This document shows, piece after piece, positions 44,655 through 54,200 of a DNA stretch of 64,000 nt (its first letter is position 1; every line of letters starts with the position of its first letter). The translations under genes were made by a program, and so were the position numbers. The notes under the pieces are model-generated. The model worked only from the letters and a program-made list of their open reading frames with translations, did no database searches and was not told the origin of the DNA. Location of the stretch: NCBI GenBank assembly GCA_900539675.1, contig UQDJ01000002.1, forward strand, positions 23,780-87,779, given 5' to 3'. This stretch comes from an uncultured Coriobacteriaceae bacterium (GTDB lineage: Bacteria > Actinomycetota > Coriobacteriia > Coriobacteriales > Eggerthellaceae).

Positions 44655-45523
44655 AAAACGGTTTTTTCAATCAGATCAATGGGCATTTTGGTACCCTCGA
44701 TCCATATCTCTTCACTGATAGCTGCCTGATGTAATAACATGCCGAGTCCTGGGATGGTGATAAGGCCATGGTTTTCGGCATCCTGTAGCAATTTGGTTTT
44801 TCGTGGTTCATAAACGGTATCAGCGACGGCTAAGCCATCGACCATAAAGTCAGGATTTAAAACACTCATATTTGCCATACTGAGCATGCCTACTCGCGTG
44901 GCGTTCACCACGAGCGTGGATGCGGCGACGGACTTGCGCAGGGCTTCTTGATCATCAAGGTCAATGAGCTTCATGGTACAACCGGTATACTTGGCAATTT
45001 CGGTAAGCTTTTCTTGCGTCTTATCAAAATAGCCATCACGCCGGTTAAATATCGTAATGCTTGCAACACCATCGAGAGCAGCTTGAGTAAAAATGGATGA
45101 TCCAGCTCCACCAGCGCCAATCAAGGTAAGGTGTTTGCCAATAATATCGACATGTTTGTCTGCGATAGCGCGCATGAATCCGGCTCCATCGGTGTTATGT
45201 CCAATGGCGCGTCCATCTTTAAACACAATGGTATTGACAGCACCCATAAGCTCGGCTGCAGGATCGAGCTCATCCAAAAAAGGAATGACGGCCGCTTTGT
45301 AGGGCATGGTTACGTTGCAGCCCACAAACCCTAAAGCTTTCATGCCATAAAAGGCATCTTTTAAGCTACTTTCTGACGGTATGTCGTAGCAAAGATATAT
45401 CAGATCCTTATTCAAGTGCGAAAAGGACAGATTATGCATGGCGGGTGATAGTGAATGAGAAACGGGGGTGCCAATTAAGGCAACGGTTTTGGTGTGGCCG
45501 GATACCCGGGTGGTTTCTCCCAT
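44651..45523 (-). CDS. aroE: Shikimate dehydrogenase
   Basis: A 290-residue NAD(P)-dependent enzyme reducing 3-dehydroshikimate to shikimate in aromatic amino-acid synthesis. Substrate residues are in SHSLSPAMHN and NVTMPYK (catalytic Lys); the cofactor motif is GAGGAGSS. GAVNTIV and GHNTDGAGF are also present. ATG 45523 is chosen with AGGAGG 5 nt upstream. An open extension of 33 codons upstream has no homology. A quinate/shikimate dehydrogenase (YdiB-type) is an alternative. Confidence 0.92.
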   Translation of the reverse strand: MGETTRVSGHTKTVALIGTPVSHSLSPAMHNLSFSHLNKDLIYLCYDIPSESSLKDAFYGMKALGFVGCNVTMPYKAAVIPFLDELDPAAELMGAVNTIVFKDGRAIGHNTDGAGFMRAIADKHVDIIGKHLTLIGAGGAGSSIFTQAALDGVASITIFNRRDGYFDKTQEKLTEIAKYTGCTMKLIDLDDQEALRKSVAASTLVVNATRVGMLSMANMSVLNPDFMVDGLAVADTVYEPRKTKLLQDAENHGLITIPGLGMLLHQAAISEEIWIEGTKMPIDLIEKTVF

Positions 45524-45942
45524 GACTCCTCCTGCTTCAGCTTGTAAAACCAAACGTATGTGTACAGCACCCAAATGCGTATAGTCGCACATACCATAGT
45601 TAAATTCTCTGACACGCAACAAGGCGAGTCCAATATATAAGCTCTACGAAGTAGGGTTTAGAACGTCCAATCTATACGTAAAACTGATAATACTCAAGCA
45701 AATATTATATTTAAGCTAACAAACGATATCTCAAACGCGATAAACATCGTAAGAGGTCCTGCTGTGCAAAGGCATGAACCGGGTTGCTGCAGGTGAAGTA
45801 ACGAAATGGATTTGTTTTTGGCTGAAAGTACGCATATGGGGTTAGGCTAGTTTTGAGAGGCCGAAGATGGGCTTGGTAAGGATAAGATAGATCAAGATCA
45901 AAACTTGCCAATTATAAGAAAACGTGCTGATAGGAGCGCATT
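45524..45942. other. 419-bp divergent spacer between aroE and thpR
   Basis: AT-rich in the middle (45690-45715). Read on the minus strand it contains TATAAT at 45709-45704, about 180 nt upstream of aroE, but no matching -35. I see no gene, repeat or RNA structure that I can defend. It presumably holds promoters for both flanking genes. Confidence 0.4.
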
Positions 45943-46476
45943 ATGAGGACGTTTATAGCGCTTGAATTACCTGAAGAGTTTTCGATGCAGGTGGCAGAGC
46001 TTGCGCGTGGATTGCGAGAACAAGGACTTCTGCAAGGCAGATTTATGTGTCGCTCTACCTATCACATCACCCTGGCTTTTATTGGGGATGTTGGCGAAGC
46101 AGAAGCACAGCGCGTTATTGATGTGCTCGATGAAGTACGCCCCAAGTTATCTGCTATTGAGCTGCGTTCTGTTGGCTTGAAGAAGTTTGGACGAGGCAAT
46201 ACAGCTACGATTGCGCTTGAATTAGAACCCAATGATGCTTTGTTGGATGCCGCTGCTTTTGTTCGCTCAGCATTAGATGCGCGTGGTATTGCGTTTGATG
46301 ACAAAAAATTCGTGCCGCACATTACGCTTGCACGTAAGGTTCAGGTGCTGACAGATGACTTGCGCAACTGCGCCTTTCCTATTCCGGCACAGGCGAATGA
46401 AATTACGTTTTATTGCAGTTATCTTTCAAGTGAGGGAGCAACGTATAAGCCACTGTATTCGATTACTTGGGAGTGA
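45943..46476 (+). CDS. thpR: RNA 2',3'-cyclic phosphodiesterase (2H family)
   Basis: A 177-residue 2H phosphoesterase, historically named 2'-5' RNA ligase. It hydrolyses 2',3'-cyclic phosphates on RNA ends. Both catalytic HxTL motifs are present: H41 in YHITLAFIG and H126 in PHITLAR. The N-terminal MRTFIALELP is typical of the family. TAGGAG precedes the ATG. Confidence 0.93.
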   Translation: MRTFIALELPEEFSMQVAELARGLREQGLLQGRFMCRSTYHITLAFIGDVGEAEAQRVIDVLDEVRPKLSAIELRSVGLKKFGRGNTATIALELEPNDALLDAAAFVRSALDARGIAFDDKKFVPHITLARKVQVLTDDLRNCAFPIPAQANEITFYCSYLSSEGATYKPLYSITWE

Positions 46477-46656
46477 CTTCTTCTGTAAGGATTGGCTTTT
46501 TGGGTGCAAAGATGTCACACAACGAGCCTTCGTGATGGCAACCTAGCGACAACCTTACAAACGATTATCTAAGGAGTTACAAAAGCTGATCACAAGTTTT
46601 CTTTAGGTATAGTGATTTACAGGGTAATTGAGTAAGTTGCTAGGAAGGAGCCCGAT

Positions 46657-47355
46657 ATGAAAACTCAGTATTCTGGTGCAATTAAGGGCATGAGCATTGC
46701 AACAGTGGCGTTATCAGCATTTGCGGTGTTAGCTGCTGCAGTCCTAAGCCTTGTGATTGTGTTAGTGGTCGTTTTTGGTGTCGCTGCTGCACCTAGTGCA
46801 ATCGATTATTCCTATTCCTATGGTTATTCCAACGGCCCCCATTACCTCGACACTGACGATATGAATGCCACTGTTGTGGGGCTGTTTGTTGTGCTTGGAG
46901 GCATTGGCATTTTCGCCTTGCTGCTTCTTATTGCTGTGGTGGTACTCACATTGATTGCTGGCATCAAGGGATTAATGGGTGCGGGTAATCTGGAAAAGCG
47001 CAAGAACATATTTGTTTGGAGCATTATTGCCGCAGCGGCTTGTTTGCTTACCTTCCGTTGGATTTCGATGGTACTGTTCATTTTGGTAGCCATCTTTAGC
47101 TATCGCGACGCGCTGCCTGAATCAGCACCTCAAGCAATTCCTGGTGAAGCTTATACTGCAGACAATACTGGCTTTGCGCCCCGTGGTTCTGCTGCACCGG
47201 TTCCTCCGGTGGGCGTTCAGCCGACAGCGTCCACTGACAATGCCCAGGTCGTGTCAGCTGCAAAGACCGAACCGATTACCAAGGAAGAAGGTCCGGAAAA
47301 GCCTGAGCAGTCTGAAGAGCTCCCGAATACAGATGACGATACGCAGGCCAAATAG
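46657..47355 (+). CDS. Membrane protein of unknown function
   Basis: A 232-residue protein with three to four membrane helices (about 11-45, 72-104, 115-145). A Tyr/Ser-rich loop (SYSYGYSNG) follows helix 1, and the C-terminal tail of about 80 residues is rich in Pro, Ala and Glu. The layout resembles DUF4064 or DUF308-like small membrane proteins, but I do not assign a family. AAGGAG precedes the ATG. A TATAGT at 46608-46613 may be the -10. Confidence 0.7.
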   Translation: MKTQYSGAIKGMSIATVALSAFAVLAAAVLSLVIVLVVVFGVAAAPSAIDYSYSYGYSNGPHYLDTDDMNATVVGLFVVLGGIGIFALLLLIAVVVLTLIAGIKGLMGAGNLEKRKNIFVWSIIAAAACLLTFRWISMVLFILVAIFSYRDALPESAPQAIPGEAYTADNTGFAPRGSAAPVPPVGVQPTASTDNAQVVSAAKTEPITKEEGPEKPEQSEELPNTDDDTQAK

Positions 47356-47466
47356 GCACTTGCGGATTTAGTAGGCGCTAACAGGTTCTTACAGATCTTA
47401 CGCAATTCGTCACGTTTACAGGCGCTATGATGCTAGATTCATAGCGCACTGTGAAACTGACAAACC

Positions 47467-49341
47467 TTATGCAAACTGACTGCGGTATAGCTCGGCGTAA
47501 GCGCCCTCTTTCTTCATGAGCTGTTTATGATTCCCCTGTTCGATGATGGTGCCATGATCCATTACCAGAATCAGATCAGCATCTACGATAGTGGAGAGGC
47601 GATGCGCAATGACAAAACTTGTTCGTCCCTGAGTGAGTGCTTCCATAGCATGAACGATGGCGTGCTCAGTGCGTGTGTCCACGCTGGAAGTTGCTTCGTC
47701 TAAGATCAATATGGAAGGGTCGTATAGAATGACGCGAGCAATCGTAAGGAGTTGGCGTTGACCCTGACTGATATTTTCAGCATCGTCTGCCAAATGGGTG
47801 TCATATCCCTTTGACATCGTGCGCACAAAGAAGTCCACATGAGCCATTTTGGCGGCAGTGATAATTTCTTCGCGCGTGGCATCGGGGCGTCCATAGGCAA
47901 TGTTATCTGCAATGGTTCCGTCAAAAAGCCAGGTATCCTGAAGTACCATGCCAAATTCTCTACGCAGATCGGCGCGTGTCATGGTGTGTGTATCCACACC
48001 GTCAAGGGTGATGCGCCCGCCATCAATTTCATAGAAGCGCATCAACAAGTTGATCAGGGTAGTTTTGCCTGCACCGGTGGCACCAACGATGGCAATCTTT
48101 TGTCCCGGTCTTGCTGTGAATGATACGTCTTTCATCAAAGGATGGTCCTCATTGTAGCCAAAGCGTACGTGTTCGAAGGTGACGTGTCCTCGTACCGGCT
48201 TATCCACCATTGCGGGATGAGCAGGATCGGTTTCAATTTCTTGCTCATCTAGAATGCCGAACACACGCTCTACCGAAGCTAGGGCTGACTGCAATGAGTT
48301 GATAACGAATGACATTTCTGTCAAGGGCTCCGAAGCCTGATAGATGTACTGAAAGAAAGCCTGGAACTTGCCTACGGTGAGCTGGCCCTGCGCTAAAAGA
48401 GCGCCAGCAATAATGGCAATAATAACCTGCGATAAGCGCATCACAAAGCGGATGGCAGGATTGATAGCATTGGTCATGAAGTCGGCTCGACGCATTGCGT
48501 CAGCTACATCTTGGGTGGCAGCATGAATACGCGCGGAACTTTCCGCTTCGCAATTAAAAGATTTGATGATAGCGCGTCCGCTGTAGGCTTCTTCGATATG
48601 TCCGGTCAGTACACCGACGGCACGCTGACGTTCTGCGGCTAACACCAAGGTCTTCTTCGCTACAAATTTAGTCACCAGCATCGAAAGGCCAGCAAACACC
48701 AAGAACACCACAGTAAGCAGCACGTTGTAACTAAACATCATGATCAAAGAGCCAGTAACGGTACCCACTGCAATAAGCAGCTGCAGAATGCCGCGCTGCA
48801 AAACTTCGGACATTTTATCCAGGTCGTTGGTAGTACGGCTGATAATTTCGCCAGGTTTGTGGGCGTCGAAGTATGCTAAGGGTAAACGGTTTAGCTTGGC
48901 GGCAATTTTGCTGCGAAGTTTCAGGTTGAGGCGCTCGGCAAAACTGGCCATCACAAAGCACTGCAGGGAATAAAATGCCCAGGCTGCCATCCAAATGGTA
49001 AAGAAAATGAGTACCTGTCGGCCGCCATTATCCCAGCCAATAACGAATGAGGTATGAGCCTCCCATGCCTGCTGGATATTGTTCCAGATCAAATCGATGA
49101 GATAGGCGCTATAGGCAGGTGCTGCAATGCACAAAACGGTGTAGAACACAATTGAGCAGATGACCACTGCAAAGCGCCAATGCTGCCCTTTGGCTTCGTG
49201 CCACAGGCGCACAATGGTTGCGCGAGCGTTTTCGGGAACTTCCAATTCGTCGTTATCGCAATTTTCTTTGTCGAAGCTGGAATCGGCATCAGATGCGTCT
49301 TTCTGGACGTCAACCTCAGGGGATATGTCAGTGGGTGTCAT
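47467..49341 (-). CDS. ABC exporter subunit with canonical ATPase site (half transporter)
   Basis: A 624-residue exporter half with six N-terminal membrane helices and one nucleotide-binding domain. Walker A is GATGAGKTT, Walker B with catalytic Glu is ILILDEATSSVD, and the signature loop is ISQGQRQ rather than LSGGQ. ATG 49341 is set by AAGGAGGTG 8 nt upstream and lies 1 bp after the stop of the partner gene. With the adjacent half transporter it should form a heterodimeric multidrug or peptide exporter under MarR control. Confidence 0.92.
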   Translation of the reverse strand: MTPTDISPEVDVQKDASDADSSFDKENCDNDELEVPENARATIVRLWHEAKGQHWRFAVVICSIVFYTVLCIAAPAYSAYLIDLIWNNIQQAWEAHTSFVIGWDNGGRQVLIFFTIWMAAWAFYSLQCFVMASFAERLNLKLRSKIAAKLNRLPLAYFDAHKPGEIISRTTNDLDKMSEVLQRGILQLLIAVGTVTGSLIMMFSYNVLLTVVFLVFAGLSMLVTKFVAKKTLVLAAERQRAVGVLTGHIEEAYSGRAIIKSFNCEAESSARIHAATQDVADAMRRADFMTNAINPAIRFVMRLSQVIIAIIAGALLAQGQLTVGKFQAFFQYIYQASEPLTEMSFVINSLQSALASVERVFGILDEQEIETDPAHPAMVDKPVRGHVTFEHVRFGYNEDHPLMKDVSFTARPGQKIAIVGATGAGKTTLINLLMRFYEIDGGRITLDGVDTHTMTRADLRREFGMVLQDTWLFDGTIADNIAYGRPDATREEIITAAKMAHVDFFVRTMSKGYDTHLADDAENISQGQRQLLTIARVILYDPSILILDEATSSVDTRTEHAIVHAMEALTQGRTSFVIAHRLSTIVDADLILVMDHGTIIEQGNHKQLMKKEGAYAELYRSQFA

Positions 49342-49342
49342 G

Positions 49343-51202
49343 TTATTCACCTCCTTGAATTTGGGAAGCAACTATGTCTTGATAGGTGGCGCATGAGGCC
49401 ATAAGTTCGTCGTGGGTACCAATGCCGGCAATAGCACCGTCTTCGAGTACCACGATCTGATCTGCATGCAAAATGGTGCTGACGCGCTGAGCAATGATCA
49501 CTACTGCAGCATGGTGGGTTTCAGATGCCAGTGCAGCGCGAAGGGCGGCATCGGTCTTGAAATCCAAGGCAGAAAAACTGTCGTCAAAAAGGTATAGATC
49601 AGCGGGCTTCATAAGGGCGCGTGCAATAGCTAATCGTTGTTTTTGTCCGCCAGAAAAGTTTGTTCCGCCCTGAGCAACGCGTGCTCGTATGCCGCCATCC
49701 AATTCGTCGACAAAGCTGGCTTGTGCGATGGCAAGAGCATGGTGTATGTCGGCTTCGGTTGCTTGTGGATTGCCATAACGCAGGTTGTCGGCAATAGTGC
49801 CTGAGAACAGCCAAGCTTTTTGGGGCACATAAGAAATGGCTTTGCGCAAATCATGCTGCGTCATTGCGCGAACATCGCATCCATTAAGCAAGACACTGCC
49901 CTGAGTGGTGTCGTGGAAGCGTAACAGAAGTTTCGCGATGGTGGATTTTCCCGAACCGGTAGACCCAATAATGGCAGTGGTTTTTCCGCGTAAACAGGCG
50001 AAGTTTAAATCGTGCAAGGTGTCTTCGTCGGCATCGGCGAAGCGGAAGGTGGCGTGGTTGAAACGAGCGACTTCCTCAGACGGCTCCATTGTGATTTCCG
50101 GCTGATTACAGACTGCGGTGATGGTCTGTGTCTCGCTAAGATGTGCTTTGTTTGAAGTGACGTCATTCATGCACGTTGCGCTGGGAGGGTCGGCAATTTC
50201 GGGCGTGACACCTAATACTTCTGCTGTACGACGCAGGCAAACAAACGCACGAGGAATCATTAACGCAACCATTTGAGCCATCATGATGTAGAACAAAATC
50301 AAAATGGCATATTCAATCAGTGCACTGATACTACCAATCTCCATGGCGTGTTCTGCGACACGATTACCGCCAATCCAAATAATGGCAACTTCGGCCACGT
50401 TCATGCATAAAAACGAAAGGCTATCCAGGCTCGCAAACAGCCAATTCACTTTGATGGCAGAATAGGCGTAATCAGAAAATGATTTGTGCAAACGCTTTTC
50501 TTCGTGCTTTTCTTTGTTGAAGGCGCGAATAACGCGAACGCCTGTGATGTTTTCGCGCAGCACCGTATTCATGCGGTCGATAAAGCGCTGTAAGCTCTCG
50601 AAAATGATGGCCGCTTTCTTGACGATGATGATTGCAAAAACAAGCACAATACTTACCACGATGAGCAAAAGCGTGCCCATGTGCGTGTCGATAGAAAAGG
50701 CTAAAAGGACGCCCATTACACACATGATAGGTACCGGTAAAACGATCATGGTGGTCATCATCAAGGCCGATTGAATGACGTTGATATCGTTGAGCGAGCG
50801 GGTGATCATCGATCCGGTACCAAATTGCTCGAAGTCTGCGCTGGAAAACGAGAGCGATTTGTCATAGATGGCATTGCGAATATCGCGACCAATATTTGAG
50901 GCAAGGCGTGCGCATAGATAGCTTCCCGCTAAAGCACCCAGAGCAGAAAGTAGCGCTGCACCAAGCATGAGGGCACCTTTTTGAAGGATGTAATCCATAT
51001 CTCCAGTGCTGACGCCAATATTGATGATGTCGGCAAGGATCGTGGGCAAAAAGAGCGATCCAGCTACGTCACACATCAGGGTGACTACCGTGATAAAAGC
51101 CAAAACCTTATAGGGCTTCAAGAAATGAAGCAGCGTTTTAAGGGCGGTGCGCTTAGGTGCAGAGCCTTGTATGGATTGGGCGGGAGTGTTGTGGTCTGTC
51201 AT
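49343..51202 (-). CDS. ABC exporter subunit with degenerate ATPase site (half transporter)
   Basis: A 619-residue partner of the downstream ABC gene, with six membrane helices then a nucleotide-binding domain. Walker A is GSTGSGKST and the signature FSGGQKQRLAIARAL is good. The Walker B end reads LFDDSFSALD, so the catalytic Glu is replaced by Asp, the hallmark of the degenerate site in heterodimeric exporters such as TM287/288 and BmrCD. A short extra segment rich in polar residues precedes the NBD (about 330-375). It starts 4 bp after the MarR gene. Confidence 0.92.
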   Translation of the reverse strand: MTDHNTPAQSIQGSAPKRTALKTLLHFLKPYKVLAFITVVTLMCDVAGSLFLPTILADIINIGVSTGDMDYILQKGALMLGAALLSALGALAGSYLCARLASNIGRDIRNAIYDKSLSFSSADFEQFGTGSMITRSLNDINVIQSALMMTTMIVLPVPIMCVMGVLLAFSIDTHMGTLLLIVVSIVLVFAIIIVKKAAIIFESLQRFIDRMNTVLRENITGVRVIRAFNKEKHEEKRLHKSFSDYAYSAIKVNWLFASLDSLSFLCMNVAEVAIIWIGGNRVAEHAMEIGSISALIEYAILILFYIMMAQMVALMIPRAFVCLRRTAEVLGVTPEIADPPSATCMNDVTSNKAHLSETQTITAVCNQPEITMEPSEEVARFNHATFRFADADEDTLHDLNFACLRGKTTAIIGSTGSGKSTIAKLLLRFHDTTQGSVLLNGCDVRAMTQHDLRKAISYVPQKAWLFSGTIADNLRYGNPQATEADIHHALAIAQASFVDELDGGIRARVAQGGTNFSGGQKQRLAIARALMKPADLYLFDDSFSALDFKTDAALRAALASETHHAAVVIIAQRVSTILHADQIVVLEDGAIAGIGTHDELMASCATYQDIVASQIQGGE

Positions 51203-51206
51203 GATT

Positions 51207-51767
51207 TCACTCTGATTGGGATCGCTGAGTCTCGGTCAATGTTTCTTTGATTTCTTTCGCGAGTGCATTGGTATAGCGGCGTGTCAGTGACATGAGTTGC
51301 AAACGTTCGTCTGACGTAAGCGCGGAAAACGCACGCAGCTCGGCATGTAAAGCAGGGGTAATGTATTGGTCGCAGAAGTGCTTTCCTGTGGTAGTAAGCG
51401 CAACGTCTTTGTTCTTGCGGCTTCCTTCTGCATAAGAGATTGCTACGAGCTCTTTGGTTTCGAGCGACTTCAATGCTGAATTGACGGTCTGTTTGCTGCA
51501 AGACCATAGATCACTGAGATCACGCAATGGCATTGTGCCCTGATTCTGTACCAAGGCATAGAGCATCCAATAGGCGCAATCTGAAAGGCTGCAGGCCTTG
51601 GCGAATTGATGGTAGAGCTTGTCAATTTCGTTGTAGATGCGATCAAGTTCTGCGGCATTCTGCAAGAAACCCGGGTCTATATATTCTTTGGTATAGGGTG
51701 TGGAGTCGCTCGGGGTAGAGTCAACTGGAACAGCGCTGGCGTGCAGAGCTTCAGAGTGGACATCCAT
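51207..51767 (-). CDS. MarR-family regulator of the ABC exporter operon
   Basis: A 186-residue winged-helix repressor. The DNA-binding part is at about 80-140: MPLRDLSDLWSCSKQTVNSA is the recognition region, followed by LKSLETKELVAI and the wing SYAEGSRKNKDVALTTTG. It is first in a three-gene operon with the two ABC half transporters. ATG 51767 is preferred to an upstream TTG at 51782, which overlaps the proposed -10. Autoregulation through the inverted repeats at 51781-51834 is likely. Confidence 0.88.
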   Translation of the reverse strand: MDVHSEALHASAVPVDSTPSDSTPYTKEYIDPGFLQNAAELDRIYNEIDKLYHQFAKACSLSDCAYWMLYALVQNQGTMPLRDLSDLWSCSKQTVNSALKSLETKELVAISYAEGSRKNKDVALTTTGKHFCDQYITPALHAELRAFSALTSDERLQLMSLTRRYTNALAKEIKETLTETQRSQSE

Positions 51768-51780
51768 AATGGGCTCTTTC

Positions 51781-51834
51781 AAATTATCCGAAATCGTACT
51801 ATTTCAAGTGAAAGATAATTTAGTACGGTTTCGG
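51781..51834 (-). promoter_or_regulatory. Nested inverted-repeat operator and promoter of the MarR-ABC operon
   Basis: Two interlocking inverted repeats. The outer pair is CCGAAATCGTACTA (51788-51801) and TAGTACGGTTTCGG (51821-51834), 13 of 14 matching. The offset pair AAATTATC / GATAATTT (51781-51788 / 51814-51821) matches 8 of 8. A third, TTTCA-AG-TGAAA (51802-51813), sits between. On the minus strand GATAAT (51788-51783) can be the -10 with TTCACT (51812-51807) as -35, 18-bp spacer, fully covered by the repeats. Confidence 0.72.
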
Positions 51835-52012
51835 ACAAATGTCAAGGACGCAGCCAATATAGATGATCGCTCGCCTTGGCCACGTGCATTCTGCCACGCA
51901 CACCCTGTTACGCGCAGCCTGTCAAGGCAGGATGCCAAGATGGGCTTTTGCTGTGTATGGTAAATATAGAAATATGGTACGGAAAACGGGTAGATGCAAA
52001 GGAGAGCAATCC

Positions 52013-52546
52013 GTGTCCGAGAAAGAACGAATGTTGGCTGGAGAGTTGTTTTCTGCTGTCGATAAAGAGCTGCTTGAACTTGATAAAAGAGCGCGTTTTC
52101 TAACACACGAATTTAATACGCTTTCGATGGATTACTTGGAAAGACGTGCAAGTATTTTAAAGGAGCTGTTCGGGGAAGTGGGAGCAGGCACGTTTATTGA
52201 ACCGCCATTACATTGTGATTACGGCGTATTCACGCATCTAGGCAAGAATTTTTTTGCCAATTTTGGCTTGGTGTTACTTGATGGAACTGGGATTACGATC
52301 GGTGATGATGTGATGTTCGGTCCGCGCGTGTGCTTAACGACTGCAACTCATCCAATCGATCCTGTAGTGCGAACCAGTGGCTTGGAATACGGACAGAGTA
52401 TTACGATTGGTGATCGGGTATGGCTAGGCGCTCAGGTGGTAGTCAATCCCGGAGTGAGTATTGGAGAGAATACCGTTATTGGTTCAGGGTCTGTGGTTAC
52501 GAAGGATATCCCTGCCAATGTGGTTGCGGCAGGGATATCCTTGTAG
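52013..52546 (+). CDS. Maltose O-acetyltransferase-like protein, frameshifted near the C-terminus
   Basis: A 177-residue left-handed beta-helix acetyltransferase of the Maa/NodL family. The Maa N-terminal domain (SEKERMLAGELFSAVDKELL), the FFANFGLVLLDG region, catalytic-type ATHPIDP and hexapeptide repeats up to GSGSVVTKDIPANVVAAG are all present. The frame then stops at once (ISL-stop). The expected tail PCRVLRAITEND continues in the +1 frame, so one extra G in a GGG run (52532-52534) seems to truncate it. GTG 52013 with AAAGGAG upstream. Confidence 0.8.
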   Translation: MSEKERMLAGELFSAVDKELLELDKRARFLTHEFNTLSMDYLERRASILKELFGEVGAGTFIEPPLHCDYGVFTHLGKNFFANFGLVLLDGTGITIGDDVMFGPRVCLTTATHPIDPVVRTSGLEYGQSITIGDRVWLGAQVVVNPGVSIGENTVIGSGSVVTKDIPANVVAAGISL

Positions 52547-52643
52547 GGTATTGCGCGCAATTACCGAAAACGATGCTGCGTATTGGCAAACTAAGCAAGC
52601 TGCATATTGGGCGGCTGTTGAACGTGAACGTACCGGTAATTAA
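52533..52643 (+). pseudogene. Out-of-frame C-terminal tail of the acetyltransferase
   Basis: Read from 52533 this frame gives GYPCRVLRAITENDAAYW and continues to a TAA at 52641-52643. It is the normal Maa-family C-terminus (G-N/Y-PCRVIR-type). Joined to the upstream frame, the intact gene would encode about 209 residues. Either a recent inactivating frameshift or a sequencing error is possible. Confidence 0.75.
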
Positions 52644-52660
52644 CAAGATCGCTTAAAAAG

Positions 52661-54043
52661 CTAAAGTTCTTCGGCAATGTCTTCCGCGGTTTGTGCGTCA
52701 ATTGAAGCTGCAGAGAGCGGCTCCTTCTTGGAACGTTGTGCGCGAATCCACGCAATGGAGCCGCATACCATTGCGGCGGCAATAATAGAAGTAATAAAGC
52801 AGGCAATCCAAATAGGCTGAAATGTGTGGAATGCATCGAAGACCGAACCGGAGAGTGCGGTACCAATGGCATATCCAAAGAGTGATGCGCCTACCACGAC
52901 GCCGTTTACGAGGCCTAAGTCGAGTTTGCCGAAGGCACGGGAAATAATAATAGCGGGTGCAACGGTACCCAAACAGGTGCCAAAACCAAAGGTCACCGCT
53001 GCCAAGTAGGGGCCCCAATCTGTCTGTGGAAAGCACAAGCCCACGCTGGCAATCATGCAGGCTATGCTGCTTAAGATGACGGGCACATTCAATCCAAAAT
53101 AGTCGAACAACACGCCGGTAATTACCTTGCCTACCACAACGGTTAAAAGATAGACCGACAAAACAGCACTTGCCCATTCTGCTGGATGACCGCCAGTAAT
53201 CACTTCGCCTGAGGTGAGCGTGATGGAGGTCATATTGGATACTTGGTTGGTAATGACAGCACCATTGATAAAGCCCATTACAATAAAGCCCAAAACCAGG
53301 AGCCAGAAGGGAATATTGGTGCGCAATTCGCGCCATCCCGTTTGTGCGAGGACCTCTTCATCAACTACCGGATTTTTAACTTCTCTTCCCTTTTTCAGTT
53401 CGACATAATCGGCACCGCCATAAGGTTCTAGGCCAATATCGGCAGGGCGGCGACGGAAGAATATCACGGCAATAGGCAAGGTGAGCACCAGACAAACTAC
53501 TGCCATAGTGACGTAAGCACCGCGCCATCCGATGTTTTCAATGAGGGTGGTAATAATGGGGGAAAGAATGGCACCACCGAGTCCAGAACCGGAAAGGGCA
53601 AGTGCCAATGCGAGGCCCTGGCGCTTACGAAACCAATTTGCTACCAGCACTGAAGCTAAAAGTCGTGTCCCGGAAACAATGATAAAGCCAGCAACAAAAC
53701 GGCAGGCATACAACATCCAAACGCTGTCCATGACAGAATAGGTAAACAGGACGAGGGCGCCAATGGCGCTCACTACACCACCAACAATACGAGCACTGAT
53801 GCGGTCGACTAAAGGTCCAATTACGAGCGATCCTAAGATGCCGGTAAGTGAAGAAATTGTGGCACCCAAGTTATATTCGGTTACGGTCAAACCTAAATCG
53901 GCAATGACGAAGCGTTGAAAGAGCGACTCGGTATTGATGAACATTGTGTAGTAGGTTGCCATCAACAGAAAGCCGCCAAGAACAATGATCCATCCATAGA
54001 ATGGCCCAGATCGTCTGTCTGTTTGAGATGTGCTAGTAGACAT
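52661..54043 (-). CDS. OFA-type MFS transporter, copy 1
   Basis: A 460-residue, 12-helix permease. The YGWIIVLGGFLLM start and NTESLFQRFVIADLG loop, a GPLVDRISARIVG A-motif, and ALSGSGLGGAILSPI in TM5 place it in the oxalate/formate antiporter-like (OFA) or monocarboxylate group. It is clearly paralogous to the gene at 55767 (long identical blocks such as MFINTESLFQR and ISSLTGI). It is divergent from an M20 amidohydrolase, so import of an acylated amino acid or exchange of its products is a reasonable guess. GGAAGGGA precedes the ATG. Confidence 0.88.
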   Translation of the reverse strand: MSTSTSQTDRRSGPFYGWIIVLGGFLLMATYYTMFINTESLFQRFVIADLGLTVTEYNLGATISSLTGILGSLVIGPLVDRISARIVGGVVSAIGALVLFTYSVMDSVWMLYACRFVAGFIIVSGTRLLASVLVANWFRKRQGLALALALSGSGLGGAILSPIITTLIENIGWRGAYVTMAVVCLVLTLPIAVIFFRRRPADIGLEPYGGADYVELKKGREVKNPVVDEEVLAQTGWRELRTNIPFWLLVLGFIVMGFINGAVITNQVSNMTSITLTSGEVITGGHPAEWASAVLSVYLLTVVVGKVITGVLFDYFGLNVPVILSSIACMIASVGLCFPQTDWGPYLAAVTFGFGTCLGTVAPAIIISRAFGKLDLGLVNGVVVGASLFGYAIGTALSGSVFDAFHTFQPIWIACFITSIIAAAMVCGSIAWIRAQRSKKEPLSAASIDAQTAEDIAEEL

Positions 54044-54200
54044 TGGAGTCCCTTCCTTTTTTGCGTTAGCGAAAAGCTTATTTATAAGGCTAGGTTTCGA
54101 ATTCGCCAGAAATGTTTCATGTCATAGGTGTTCATAGACTCGAAACCAGGATTTCATCTTGGGAGCTTTGAATTAAGACAAGGTAACCGGGTTAGGCCGT

